DNA of 30,123 nt from a virus, in the IMG/VR virus record IMGVR_UViG_3300036826_000247, positions 1-30,123 of that record; one strand, written 5' to 3'. The notes under the pieces were generated by a model, which worked only from the letters and a program-made list of their open reading frames with translations, was not told where the DNA came from and did no database searches. Of the stretch, positions 22,438 to 28,593 are shown piece after piece (the first letter of the stretch is position 1; every line of letters starts with the position of its first letter). The position numbers were made by a program, and so were the translations under genes.

Positions 22438-22889
22438 CAGCCGGATGGGTCGATCGCCCGCAGACGCTGCTTTGTCGAGTGGCGGTCCCCCGCGCGGTGG
22501 TCATCGAGCTCGACGAGCTCGGCCTCCATCAGCCGCCACCGACGGTCCTGGCGGCCCTTCGGCGACAGCCCGAGGTTGTCGCGCAGCTGGCGCACCTCGG
22601 CGGCGATGCTCGCGCTCGGCTGGCGCGCCCAGTGCTCGTAGACGTCAGCCAGATGCAGCACCAGGTCGCGGTCCGCGGCGCTCCAGCGCGTGGACACCGG
22701 ATCCGACCACCAGGCGCGCCACGCGCGCGTGGTACGCGGCGACCAGCGTCCCTGGCCACGCCCGCGCGCCGGCAGGCGGGGGACGCGGGGCCGTTTCGGC
22801 GCCGGGATCTCGATCCAGTCGCCTCGTTGAGGCGCGTGATGGTTGCGACGCTGGCTGGGTGCCTTTGGTGGACGTCCACGCCCTGCCAC
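22437..22889 (-). CDS. Terminase small subunit-like protein
   Basis: 150 residues, GTG start. The basic N-terminus 'GRGRPPKAPSQRRNH' (AT-hook-like) leads into 'WSPRTTRAWRAWWSDPVSTRWSAADRDLVLHLADVYEHWAR' and 'EVRQLRDNLGLSPKGRQDRRW', a pattern common in actinophage small terminases ('..W...W..SP.a..w...D...l..la.l'). It recognises the packaging site and regulates the large subunit next to it. Confidence 0.8.
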   Translation of the reverse strand: MAGRGRPPKAPSQRRNHHAPQRGDWIEIPAPKRPRVPRLPARGRGQGRWSPRTTRAWRAWWSDPVSTRWSAADRDLVLHLADVYEHWARQPSASIAAEVRQLRDNLGLSPKGRQDRRWRLMEAELVELDDHRAGDRHSTKQRLRAIDPSG

Positions 22890-22894
22890 AGCGC

Positions 22895-23161
22895 TTACCC
22901 GCGATCCTGAGAGTCACCGAGAATTCGAGGTGCAGTCCCAGGCCTCGGCGCGCCGGGGGCGAGGGGGTCCCTCCCCACCTCGATACGGGCGAGTGCGTTG
23001 CTGAGCGCATCGAGGTCGTCGGTGCCGACGAGCGACGTGCCGGTCGGCTGGTCCTCCGGCTCGCGGGTGGCGCGCACGACGAGCGCGCCTGCCGCACGTG
23101 CGAGCTCGAGCACGAGCGGCACCTCGGTCGCTCGGACGACGATCTCAGTGCGGCGTGGCAA
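22895..23161 (-). CDS. Hypothetical protein between HNH and small terminase
   Basis: 88 residues, TTG start overlapping the HNH gene end by 17 bases. The first 50 residues ('TEIVVRATEVPLVLELARAAGALVVRATREPEDQPTG') look like a compact beta-alpha-beta unit; the C-terminus is Pro/Gly-rich. No family recognised. The overlap on one side and the 5-base gap to the terminase on the other support translation. Confidence 0.55.
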   Translation of the reverse strand: MPRRTEIVVRATEVPLVLELARAAGALVVRATREPEDQPTGTSLVGTDDLDALSNALARIEVGRDPLAPGAPRPGTAPRILGDSQDRG

Positions 23162-23462
23162 GGTGGCCGCCGCGGTCGTGGTGGGTGCCGGCGCACTGCA
23201 GCTCGAGGTTGGCCAGGTGGTTGTTGGCCGGGTCGCCGTCGCGGTGATGGATCTCGAGTGGGCCGCGGCACGTCAGCATCGAGGCGTCGGCGTGTTGGCA
23301 GCCGGGCCCGTCGCGCATCTGCAACAGGCGTCGCGTGCGAGCGATGGTCCTGCCGTCCATACGTCGGGGGTCGCGCTTGCGCTGGTGCTCGGCGCAGCGC
23401 CCGCGACGGATCGCCGGACGCCAGCAGCCGGGCTGCGCGCATGCGCTGGCCGCTCGAGTCAT
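23145..23462 (-). CDS. HNH endonuclease (packaging-associated)
   Basis: 105 residues. The HNH core is 'PLEIHHRDGDPANNHLANLELQCAGTHH': His-His, central Asn and final His. The N-terminal Cys/His residues ('CAQPGCWRPAIRRGRCAEH') probably bind zinc. Small HNH proteins beside terminase genes help cut DNA during packaging in HK97-type phages. Start ATG at 23462. Confidence 0.85.
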   Translation of the reverse strand: MTRAASACAQPGCWRPAIRRGRCAEHQRKRDPRRMDGRTIARTRRLLQMRDGPGCQHADASMLTCRGPLEIHHRDGDPANNHLANLELQCAGTHHDRGGHLATPH

Positions 23463-23770
23463 CGCGCACGCGCGCGGCTGGCGTTGCGGCCGCGCGGGCC
23501 AGGGCTGGAGATGTTGCCGCGCTTACCGCCGACGGTGGCGACCTTCGCGCCGGCGCGCGCCTTGACCTTGCGTGCGATCGTCGGGTAGCTACCGGCGGTG
23601 CGCTTGCTGGTCGAGCGCGCGAGCGCGTTGCGGTGCAGCCCGATCCGCTGCGTCTCGGAGATGCCGGCCTTGCGCGCCTGCGCCTTGGTCGGCACCGGGT
23701 ACTTGCGCCGAGACGGAAGCGCGAACGCGGAGTCGGGAAGAGCTCGGCGCTGCGCGGCGGTCAGAGCCAT
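23459..23770 (-). CDS. Small basic hypothetical protein
   Basis: 103 residues. The N-terminal half 'ALPDSAFALPSRRKYPVPTKAQARKAGI' follows a pattern seen in actinophage proteins near packaging genes (a 'LP.SAFA.P..RKYP' motif, DUF6582-like). The C-terminal half is Arg/Lys-rich and probably binds nucleic acid. The ATG overlaps nothing upstream and the stop overlaps the HNH start as ATGA. Confidence 0.65.
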   Translation of the reverse strand: MALTAAQRRALPDSAFALPSRRKYPVPTKAQARKAGISETQRIGLHRNALARSTSKRTAGSYPTIARKVKARAGAKVATVGGKRGNISSPGPRGRNASRARAR

Positions 23771-23774
23771 GGAC

Positions 23775-24359
23775 TCAGGCGGCGCGCCGCTGGCGGATCT
23801 TGCGGTGCAACGCGGGCTGGTGGATGTGCGTGTAGATCGTCGTCGTGCGCACGTCGGCGTGGCGCAGCAGCTCCTTGACCTCGACCAGGTTGAAGTCGTC
23901 TGCCAGGAGGTCAGTGGCGTAGGTGTGGCGCAGCATGTGCGGGGAGACGTGGCCGATGCCCGCGCGGCGCGAGTAGCGGTTGACCATGTCCCACACGTAG
24001 CGGCGGTCCAGCGGGCCGCCCTGCAGTGTGGTGAAGAGGTGCGGCTTGCCGGCGGCGTACTCGCGTCGCACCGGGATCCAACGCCTGATCCAGTCCTCGA
24101 CGGACGGCGGCAGCGTCAGCCACGCCTCGACGTTGAACTTGGTGATCTCCGGGCGCAGGTGGAGCTTGCTCTCGGACCAGTGGACGTCGCGCACATGCAG
24201 GCCGCAGGTCTCGCTCACGCGCAGGCCGAGCCCGTACATGGTCTCGAGCAGGACGCGATTGCGCAGCCCCGTCGGCCTGTCGAGGTTCGGCACGCGCATG
24301 AGCGCCTTGCGATCGTCCTTCGAGAGCGTCTTGGGCAGGGTGCTCGGGCGCGAGGGCAC
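23775..24359 (-). CDS. Minimal tyrosine recombinase (catalytic domain only)
   Basis: 194 residues from the GTG at 24359, which has an AAGGAG site 7 bases upstream; an earlier ATG at 24503 gives 48 low-quality extra residues. The full catalytic set is present: Arg47 ('LRVSE'), Lys74, His141-x-x-Arg144 ('HMLRH'), His167 and Tyr176 ('YTHIH'). The N-terminal core-binding (SAM-like) domain of normal phage integrases and XerC/D is missing, so DNA grip must come from elsewhere or the enzyme is specialised. It lies in the middle of the prophage beside packaging genes. It could be the integrase, a dimer resolvase, or a recombinase of the accessory segment. Confidence 0.85.
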   Translation of the reverse strand: MPSRPSTLPKTLSKDDRKALMRVPNLDRPTGLRNRVLLETMYGLGLRVSETCGLHVRDVHWSESKLHLRPEITKFNVEAWLTLPPSVEDWIRRWIPVRREYAAGKPHLFTTLQGGPLDRRYVWDMVNRYSRRAGIGHVSPHMLRHTYATDLLADDFNLVEVKELLRHADVRTTTIYTHIHQPALHRKIRQRRAA

Positions 24360-24409
24360 GTCAGTTCTCCTTGGCTGGAACGCGATGGCTGGGCCAACAG
24401 GCGTATGGC

Positions 24410-24475
24410 CGACATCTCGGGCCAAATGTCGTCTGAATATCGGCACGAAGTCCGATCCCCGCTGAAGTGTCGTCT
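24410..24475. promoter_or_regulatory. Repeats in the AT-richer leader of the recombinase gene
   Basis: CGACAT (24410-24415) and ATGTCG (24426-24431) form an inverted repeat with a 10-base spacer. TGTCGTCT occurs twice (24427-24434 and 24468-24475), 41 bases apart in the same direction. The stretch 24360-24499 has no convincing gene and is less GC-rich than its surroundings. Operator or arm-type recombinase sites are possible. Confidence 0.35.
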
Positions 24476-24499
24476 CTATGCAACGGGTGCATAGTCCAG

Positions 24500-24886
24500 T
24501 CACGCAGCGAGCTTGACGACGGTGTCCGCGAGGGCTTCGGCCGGCCGCAGCCGCCAGGTGTAGGTGTCCTTGGCGGGCGTGATGAACGGACGCAGGCGGG
24601 CGGGCAATTCGTGGCCGGCCTTCCTGGCGGCGGCGAGGCTGAAGCGGTCGCCGGTGCTGCCGCGGGTGATGCGCACGATGACACCGTGCACCTCGACGTC
24701 CTCGTCGACGGGGAAGTAGGGGGCGTAGAGCTCGCGCACGCGACGGCGCTCGGCCTCGGCGTCCTCCTGCGCGAGACGAGCTCGCCGGCAGGCCGCCTCG
24801 ACGCGCACGATCTCGGCGACCTGGGCGGCGGTCAGGTCGCTCGGCCGCGGCGCGGCGCGCTTGCGTTTGGCCTTGCTCTTCGCCAT
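24500..24886 (-). CDS. Hypothetical protein with coiled coil
   Basis: 128 residues. The basic start 'MAKSKAKRKRAAPRPSDL' is followed by a charged helix (about 22-55, 'EIVRVEAACRRARLAQEDAEAERRRVREL'), then a small beta/alpha domain with 'VEVHGVIVRITRGSTGDRFSLAAARKAGH' and 'FITPAKDTYTWRL'. Not recognised; such proteins occur in actinophage early regions. 126 bases separate it from the TcmP stop upstream. Confidence 0.65.
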   Translation of the reverse strand: MAKSKAKRKRAAPRPSDLTAAQVAEIVRVEAACRRARLAQEDAEAERRRVRELYAPYFPVDEDVEVHGVIVRITRGSTGDRFSLAAARKAGHELPARLRPFITPAKDTYTWRLRPAEALADTVVKLAA

Positions 24887-24951
24887 CTCGATTCAGAGCA
24901 GGAGAGGCGTCGCGCCCGTGCGCGGCCCGTAGCCGGCGCCGCCTTCAGGGC

Positions 24952-24971
24952 TACGCTAGTTGCGCAGCGTA
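24952..24971. promoter_or_regulatory. Inverted repeat downstream of TcmP
   Basis: TACGCT and AGCGTA form 6-bp arms around an 8-base loop that contains the palindrome TGCGCA. It lies 41 bases past the TcmP stop and 66 bases before the next start, so it may be a weak terminator or an operator. Confidence 0.3.
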
Positions 24972-25012
24972 CGACTCGGTCGGGTCCACGGCAAGCTGGG
25001 CCCTCGATCGCC

Positions 25013-26149
25013 TCACGGTACGAACAATCCTTGCGACCCGAAAGCGACCTCGTCTTCGTACGTCAAGCCTCGCGGCGTGCGGCCGGTCGGGGTGAGCCGG
25101 TCGTAGTGGATGGTTGCCCCGGCATCTCGTGCAGCGAGATCCTTGATCGCGTCCCGATACTCCGGCTCGACCCAGGTGCCGTCGGGGTAGTCGTCGTTGA
25201 GCAGCGTCTCGAACGTCATCCGCTGGCTGCCGTACTTCGTGATCAGATGGGACTGCAGCGACGGATACGGTGCTGTTTCGTCGACCTCGAGCACGAGCTG
25301 GTCGCGCGGACGTACCGTGACGGGCCAGAACGTCATGTCCGACGACGTCTCGACCATCGCTTCCTTCATCTCGCGCATGCCCCGAGCGTTGTCTGTGAGG
25401 TGCACGAGGTAGTAGAGCGTCTGGCGACGCTCGTCCTCGTAGACCTGGAAGGGCGTGGCCCAGCGCGCGATTCCGCGATCACGGATCTCATGGCCGTAGC
25501 GCCGGACCAGGCAGCGGTCGGCGTCGGGCGAGCCGAGACAGTCTCTCCAGGCCGGGCCGCCGAACAGCTCGGTCAGGGGCGCCTCGACATTCTCCATGCC
25601 CAGGAACCGGCGCTGATCGCGGACCATGAACGTAACAAGCACTTCCATGCGAGGGATGCCCATCAGACGCGCGATGGTGGCCAGTGGGACCCCACGGAAG
25701 CCGAAGGGGTCTGCGGTGAAGAAGATCGGCGGAGCCACAATGCCAGGCATCGCCGCACGGTCAGCGACGCCGTTCGCGACAACGTCGAACGTGTCGTTGC
25801 GTGCCCTGATCGTGACGCGCGGGTGGCGCAACTCGGCCAGCACGGTTTCCAGATGTCGGTAGTTGGCTGGGTGCGCCTCGACGCAGACGATCGAGACGCT
25901 CTGGGCCCGCCCGGCCTCGACGGCCTCGACGGCCCGCTTGAAGATGATGACCGGCGAGCCGTCCTCGCCGTCGACGTATCGGCCGCGCCCGGCGAAGCCG
26001 TCGTAGATCACTAGCTTGTCGTGGTACCGGCCGAGGATCGGCAGCCACGCTCCGAGGTATCGCCGCAGGACCACGTGCTTTGCGGCGGCGTGCTCGGTGT
26101 AGCGCCATTTCTCCTCGGCGTCGTCGGGGATGTCACGCGACCGCTGCAT
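25013..26149 (-). CDS. tcmP: Three-Cys-motif partner protein TcmP
   Basis: 378 residues from the ATG at 26149, which has GAGGGG just upstream; it overlaps the three-Cys gene by 17 bases. The beginning 'AEEKWRYTEHAAAKHVVLRRYLGAWLPIL' and the motifs 'IYDGFAGRGRY' (Asp50-Gly-Phe-Ala-Gly), 'VCVEAHP' (Glu91), 'FTADPFGFRGVPL' (Asp147-Pro-Phe-Gly) and 'YYLVHLTDNARGMREMKEAM' (about 246-265) are those of the TcmP family. The first three resemble motifs I, II and IV of Rossmann-fold methyltransferases. A winged-helix-like C-terminus follows. The biochemical role is not known. It occurs next to its namesake partner, as the family name implies, so the two probably act together. Confidence 0.85.
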   Translation of the reverse strand: MQRSRDIPDDAEEKWRYTEHAAAKHVVLRRYLGAWLPILGRYHDKLVIYDGFAGRGRYVDGEDGSPVIIFKRAVEAVEAGRAQSVSIVCVEAHPANYRHLETVLAELRHPRVTIRARNDTFDVVANGVADRAAMPGIVAPPIFFTADPFGFRGVPLATIARLMGIPRMEVLVTFMVRDQRRFLGMENVEAPLTELFGGPAWRDCLGSPDADRCLVRRYGHEIRDRGIARWATPFQVYEDERRQTLYYLVHLTDNARGMREMKEAMVETSSDMTFWPVTVRPRDQLVLEVDETAPYPSLQSHLITKYGSQRMTFETLLNDDYPDGTWVEPEYRDAIKDLAARDAGATIHYDRLTPTGRTPRGLTYEDEVAFGSQGLFVP

Positions 26150-26897
26150 CGACCCCTCGCGCACGCGCGCGCGGCATCTGCGACCACTCTTGTCCCTCCA
26201 GCAGGCGTCCACCCGATGTCGGCTGTCGGCCGCCCCACTGCTTGAAGAAGAACGCAACGTCCTCCGCCACACACTGATCTCGCAGGGCGGTCAGCCACGC
26301 TTCGCTGACGGGACGGTGCGCCGAGCCCGACTCGCCACCAGCAATCAGCCAGTCGATCCCGTCGAGCTCCAATCCCTCGAGCGGCCCGAGAAGTGGCTCT
26401 GCCGAAATGAAGCGGACAGCCGCAGGCACGCTGCGCAAACTGTCGGCGCGGTGCACGAAGCGCCTGTTCTCGATGCTGACACCCATCCATACGTTGTCCG
26501 GCCAGGGCAAGTCCCTCGCGAGCTCCGTCAGCCGGTCGTCGCGCTTGGTGAGGATCTGGAACGTGTGGCGGGGCGCCTGCACCATGACCTCGAAGACCTG
26601 TGCGATGTAGTCGAAAGGGATCTCCTCGTGGAATAGGTCGCTCATCGAGTTCACGAACACGGTCCGAGGCTTCCGCCACTGCAGCGGCGCCATGAGCGTC
26701 TGGGGATGTAGCGTGACGGCGAACCCCGGGCCCGACGACTTGCGGACTCCGTCGTTCTGGTACTTGGGCTGGCCGAAGCGCTTGAGTCGTGCGGCCATGT
26801 CCAGCGCGTAGCAGTGCGCGCAGCCGGGGGAGACGCGGTCACAGCCGGTCGTCGGATTCCAGACGTGTGTCGCCCACTCAATCGAGGTCTCCGCCAT
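26133..26897 (-). CDS. Three-Cys-motif protein, DUF5131/phage Gp37-Gp68 family
   Basis: 254 residues from the ATG at 26897, where the conserved 'SIEWATHVWNPTTGC' begins; an upstream extension is low-complexity. Cys19, Cys26 and Cys29 ('TTGCDRVSPGCAHCYA') form the three-Cys motif, a likely iron-sulphur site as in radical-SAM-like enzymes, although the spacing differs from CxxxCxxC. Other family blocks are 'VNSMSDLFHE' (82-91), 'LTKR' (116-119), 'WMGVSIEN' (137-144), 'FISAEPLLGP' (163-172), 'WLIAGGESG' (183-191) and 'FFFKQWGG' (216-223). Function is unestablished. It is translationally coupled to TcmP. The pair looks less GC-rich than the structural genes, suggesting separate acquisition. Confidence 0.87.
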   Translation of the reverse strand: MAETSIEWATHVWNPTTGCDRVSPGCAHCYALDMAARLKRFGQPKYQNDGVRKSSGPGFAVTLHPQTLMAPLQWRKPRTVFVNSMSDLFHEEIPFDYIAQVFEVMVQAPRHTFQILTKRDDRLTELARDLPWPDNVWMGVSIENRRFVHRADSLRSVPAAVRFISAEPLLGPLEGLELDGIDWLIAGGESGSAHRPVSEAWLTALRDQCVAEDVAFFFKQWGGRQPTSGGRLLEGQEWSQMPRARARGVDAAVA

Positions 26898-26964
26898 CAC
26901 ACCAGTCTCACGGAGCCGGGCTCTGTCGCGAAACGTCGCAAGGCGCTTGTCACATCCCGTCGAG

Positions 26965-26974
26965 GATGCGCATC
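26965..26974. promoter_or_regulatory. 10-bp palindrome upstream of the three-Cys gene
   Basis: GATGCGCATC is perfectly self-complementary and lies 68 bases before the start at 26897, in the 115-base gap that would hold the promoter of the two-gene cassette. Confidence 0.3.
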
Positions 26975-27012
26975 GCGAAGCGCGGCAGCCTCCTGGCGGT
27001 CGGCGCCGGCGG

Positions 27013-27333
27013 TCACGGAAGGCGAGCCTGGTTGTCGCTCTTAGCGGCGTCGGGTTCGATGCCGGTTCCGTTGCACCTCTTGCACGTCGGCGCGGTCGGC
27101 CAGCCTGTCCCCGACCAGCCCTGCCCGCCGCACTCTGTGCATGGCGTTGGCTTGGCGTTGCCTTCTTGCTCACTCAGGGCTGCGTCGATCATGTCCAGGC
27201 ACGCGCCGCCATCACCCTGCTCGCGAGGAACGCGGACGTTGTAGTCCCGCGCTGCGCTGACGACCACCATCCACTCGCGGCGCTTGAGCGTAACCGTGAT
27301 CGGCTCGTTCAGGTGCGCTTCGCGGTCATCCAC
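27013..27333 (-). CDS. Small protein with DnaJ-type zinc knuckle
   Basis: 106 residues from the GTG at 27333, with GAGGG upstream. Residues about 7-55 are an alpha/beta part ('EPITVTLKRREWMVVVSAARDYNV'). Residues about 70-93 hold 'CTECGGQGWSG' and 'CKRCNGTG', two CxxCxGxG-like knuckles as in the DnaJ cysteine-rich domain, likely binding one zinc. It overlaps the preceding zinc-ribbon gene by 8 bases. It is the last gene of the small-gene operon before the three-Cys cassette. Function unknown. Confidence 0.65.
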   Translation of the reverse strand: MDDREAHLNEPITVTLKRREWMVVVSAARDYNVRVPREQGDGGACLDMIDAALSEQEGNAKPTPCTECGGQGWSGTGWPTAPTCKRCNGTGIEPDAAKSDNQARLP

Positions 27334-27550
27334 GGGGCTGCCCTCGCCCGTCGCGCGGCGCGTCTCTCCATGCCTCGCCTGCCTGCTTCCCGGCCGCGTC
27401 GGGCGCGGTTCCATCACGGCGTGCGCCGCATTGGCCGCAGCGGTAGTGGTCGATCATCCACCACCAGCGATGGCCGGTGGCGACGCAAGCGAGCTTGCCG
27501 AGCGCGCGGTCGATGAGGCTTTGGCGGCGGTATTCGTCGGAGGGGGTCAT
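27326..27550 (-). CDS. Small zinc-ribbon-like protein
   Basis: 74 residues from the ATG at 27550 (ATGA overlap with the preceding gene). 'CVATGHRWWWMIDHYRCGQCG' supplies Cys, His, His and a CxxC, a plausible zinc site. The tail after residue 50 is encoded by a copy of the junction repeat ('DAAGKQAGEAW') and is probably not functional as protein. No family recognised. Confidence 0.6.
   Translation of the reverse strand: MTPSDEYRRQSLIDRALGKLACVATGHRWWWMIDHYRCGQCGARRDGTAPDAAGKQAGEAWRDAPRDGRGQPRG
27381..27400 (-). repeat. Junction repeat, copy 1
   Basis: Plus-strand GCCTGCTTCCCGGCCGCGTC. On the coding (minus) strand it reads GACGCGGCCGGGAAGCAGGC and lies near the end of the zinc-ribbon gene, upstream of the zinc-knuckle gene. 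Confidence 0.7.
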
Positions 27551-28017
27551 GCTCGCTTGCCGGCCGCGTCGAGCGCGTTGAGGATCAGGACGACGTGCGA
27601 TCCGTCCGCGCCGCAGTACCCGTCGTAGAACTCGGGGACGTTGATGTCCCACGTCCTGATCGTTTCCCAGATCGCGCGGAACTCTGGCGACGCCATCTGC
27701 TCATTCGTCGGGTTAGGCATCGGCTGGTCGGTGGGTCCGGTGATGCTCATGTGTGCTCGCTTTCCCGCCGTTGGGCCAGGGATGCCGACCGGCCCTGGTC
27801 CGCATCCCTCGCTGCCACGGGGACCGGGTTTCGTCAGGTCGGGTGCCTGCTTCCCGGCCGCCGCTGCGGCTTCGAGCACGCGTAGGAGGCGACGGCGCTT
27901 GATCCATCGCCAGCGGGGCGTGCATTTCCATTCCACGTAGGCCCGCACACCCACAGCGATGTGCTCTCTGTCGGCGGCCGATGCCAGCGCCTCGATGAGC
28001 GCCTGCTGCCCACTCAT
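27547..28017 (-). CDS. Hypothetical small-gene-operon protein (possibly two or three fused cistrons)
   Basis: 156 residues from the ATG at 28017 ('MSGQQALIEALASAADREHIAVGVRAYVEWKC'). The first ~55 residues look protein-like and basic. The middle is Pro/Gly-rich and spans two junction repeats. From the internal ATG at 27750 a second protein-like unit starts ('MASPEFRAIWETIRTWDINVPEFYDGYCGADGSHVVLILNALDAAGKRA' region) and may be translated separately as 67 residues. A 23-residue frame (GTG at about 27820, ending ACATGA at the 27750 start) could couple the two. No family recognised. Confidence 0.5.
   Translation of the reverse strand: MSGQQALIEALASAADREHIAVGVRAYVEWKCTPRWRWIKRRRLLRVLEAAAAAGKQAPDLTKPGPRGSEGCGPGPVGIPGPTAGKRAHMSITGPTDQPMPNPTNEQMASPEFRAIWETIRTWDINVPEFYDGYCGADGSHVVLILNALDAAGKRA
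27551..27570 (-). repeat. Junction repeat, copy 2
   Basis: Plus-strand GCTCGCTTGCCGGCCGCGTC. On the coding strand it ends directly before the ATG at 27550, overlapping the last codons of the previous gene. Confidence 0.7.
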
Positions 28018-28342
28018 CGCCTGCCCGCTTCCCGGCCGGGTCGGCGTCGTCAACGTCAACGTGCCAGTGCGCTGAGCCCTCGCCGCTGAAGGTCAGCGTG
28101 ACCTCGATACCGGCGGTCAGCCGCCAGATCGCGCCGCCGTTATCCAGCGCCTCGCATGCGGGCGCCTCACCGTCCTTGACCTCGCGCAGGTTGAGCATGC
28201 CGACCAGTCGCGCGATGGCGCGCGGCGTCGCGGTCGCTCGGATCATGTGGGCCGGGGTGACCTTCTCGGACACGTAGATCTCGCTCATGTCTTTGCCTCG
28301 CTTCTCAGCCTCGGTGGGGATCAGGCGCTCGTGCTCCGTCAT
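27713..28342 (-). CDS. Hypothetical protein, C-terminal part overlaps next gene
   Basis: 209 residues from the ATG at 28342 (ATGA overlap with the preceding gene); an alternative ATG at 28288 follows a degenerate junction repeat. The first ~110 residues look real ('RAIARLVGMLNLREVKDG', 'IEVTLTFSGEGSAHWHVDVDD'). After the junction repeat at 28020-28043 ('PAGKRAGDEW') the composition turns Arg/Pro/His-rich and the frame overlaps the gene starting at 28017 for about 300 bases. The original stop was probably lost and the tail is likely non-functional read-on. Confidence 0.5.
   Translation of the reverse strand: MTEHERLIPTEAEKRGKDMSEIYVSEKVTPAHMIRATATPRAIARLVGMLNLREVKDGEAPACEALDNGGAIWRLTAGIEVTLTFSGEGSAHWHVDVDDADPAGKRAGDEWAAGAHRGAGIGRRQRAHRCGCAGLRGMEMHAPLAMDQAPSPPTRARSRSGGREAGTRPDETRSPWQRGMRTRAGRHPWPNGGKASTHEHHRTHRPADA
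27755..27773 (-). repeat. Junction repeat, copy 3
   Basis: Plus-strand GCTCGCTTTCCCGCCGTTG, a diverged copy. On the coding strand it ends 4 bases before the ATG at 27750. Confidence 0.55.
27845..27863 (-). repeat. Junction repeat, copy 4
   Basis: Plus-strand GCCTGCTTCCCGGCCGCCG. It marks the end of the first protein-like unit of the gene starting at 28017; a small GTG-started frame follows about 25 bases later. Confidence 0.65.
28020..28043 (-). repeat. Junction repeat, copy 5
   Basis: The plus strand holds CCGCTTCCCGGCCGGGTCGG. On the coding strand the element ends 2 bases before the ATG at 28017. A degenerate sixth copy (GCCTCGCTTCTCAGCC, about 28295-28310) lies before the ATG at 28288. 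Confidence 0.65.
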
Positions 28343-28593
28343 GGCTGCTGGGGATTGAGCAAGTAGGCGGCGGTCGCGATGTGCAGTCCGGCGATGTGGT
28401 GGGGGCCGTTGCGCTCGAGCGAGTTGTAGTTCCCGTGCCAGACCTGGACGCCGTCATCGTCGAGGGTCTTGACCTCGAAGACGAGGCTGGCGGCTTCGAG
28501 GGTGGCGTCGTCGCCGTAGTCGGCGACGATGGTGTCGAGGGCGCGCATCGCGAGGTCGGCGAGCTCCTGGCGGTCGGCGTCGGTGATGGTCAT
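28339..28593 (-). CDS. Hypothetical protein
   Basis: 84 residues, with ATGA overlaps at both ends. 'TDADRQELADLAMRALDTIVADYGDDATLEAASLVFEVKTLDDDG' is an N-terminal helix followed by strands; 'WHGNYNSLERNGPHHIAGLHIATAAYLL' ends it. No membrane segment and no recognised family. Strong coupling to neighbours supports expression. Confidence 0.65.
   Translation of the reverse strand: MTITDADRQELADLAMRALDTIVADYGDDATLEAASLVFEVKTLDDDGVQVWHGNYNSLERNGPHHIAGLHIATAAYLLNPQQP

Noticed and set aside
22397-23878. Plus-strand open frame of 493 residues opposite terminase small subunit, HNH and recombinase start
   Set aside because: Arg/Gly/Ala-rich with no recognisable fold; the opposite strand encodes well-supported genes with overlapping starts and stops.
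25780-25805. CGAACGTGTCGTTG as a second SOS box
   Set aside because: Spacing between half-sites is wrong for the LexA core and it lies inside the TcmP coding region.
24467-26014. Plus-strand open frame of 515 residues opposite TcmP
   Set aside because: TcmP motifs are clear on the minus strand; the plus-strand translation is a composition artefact.
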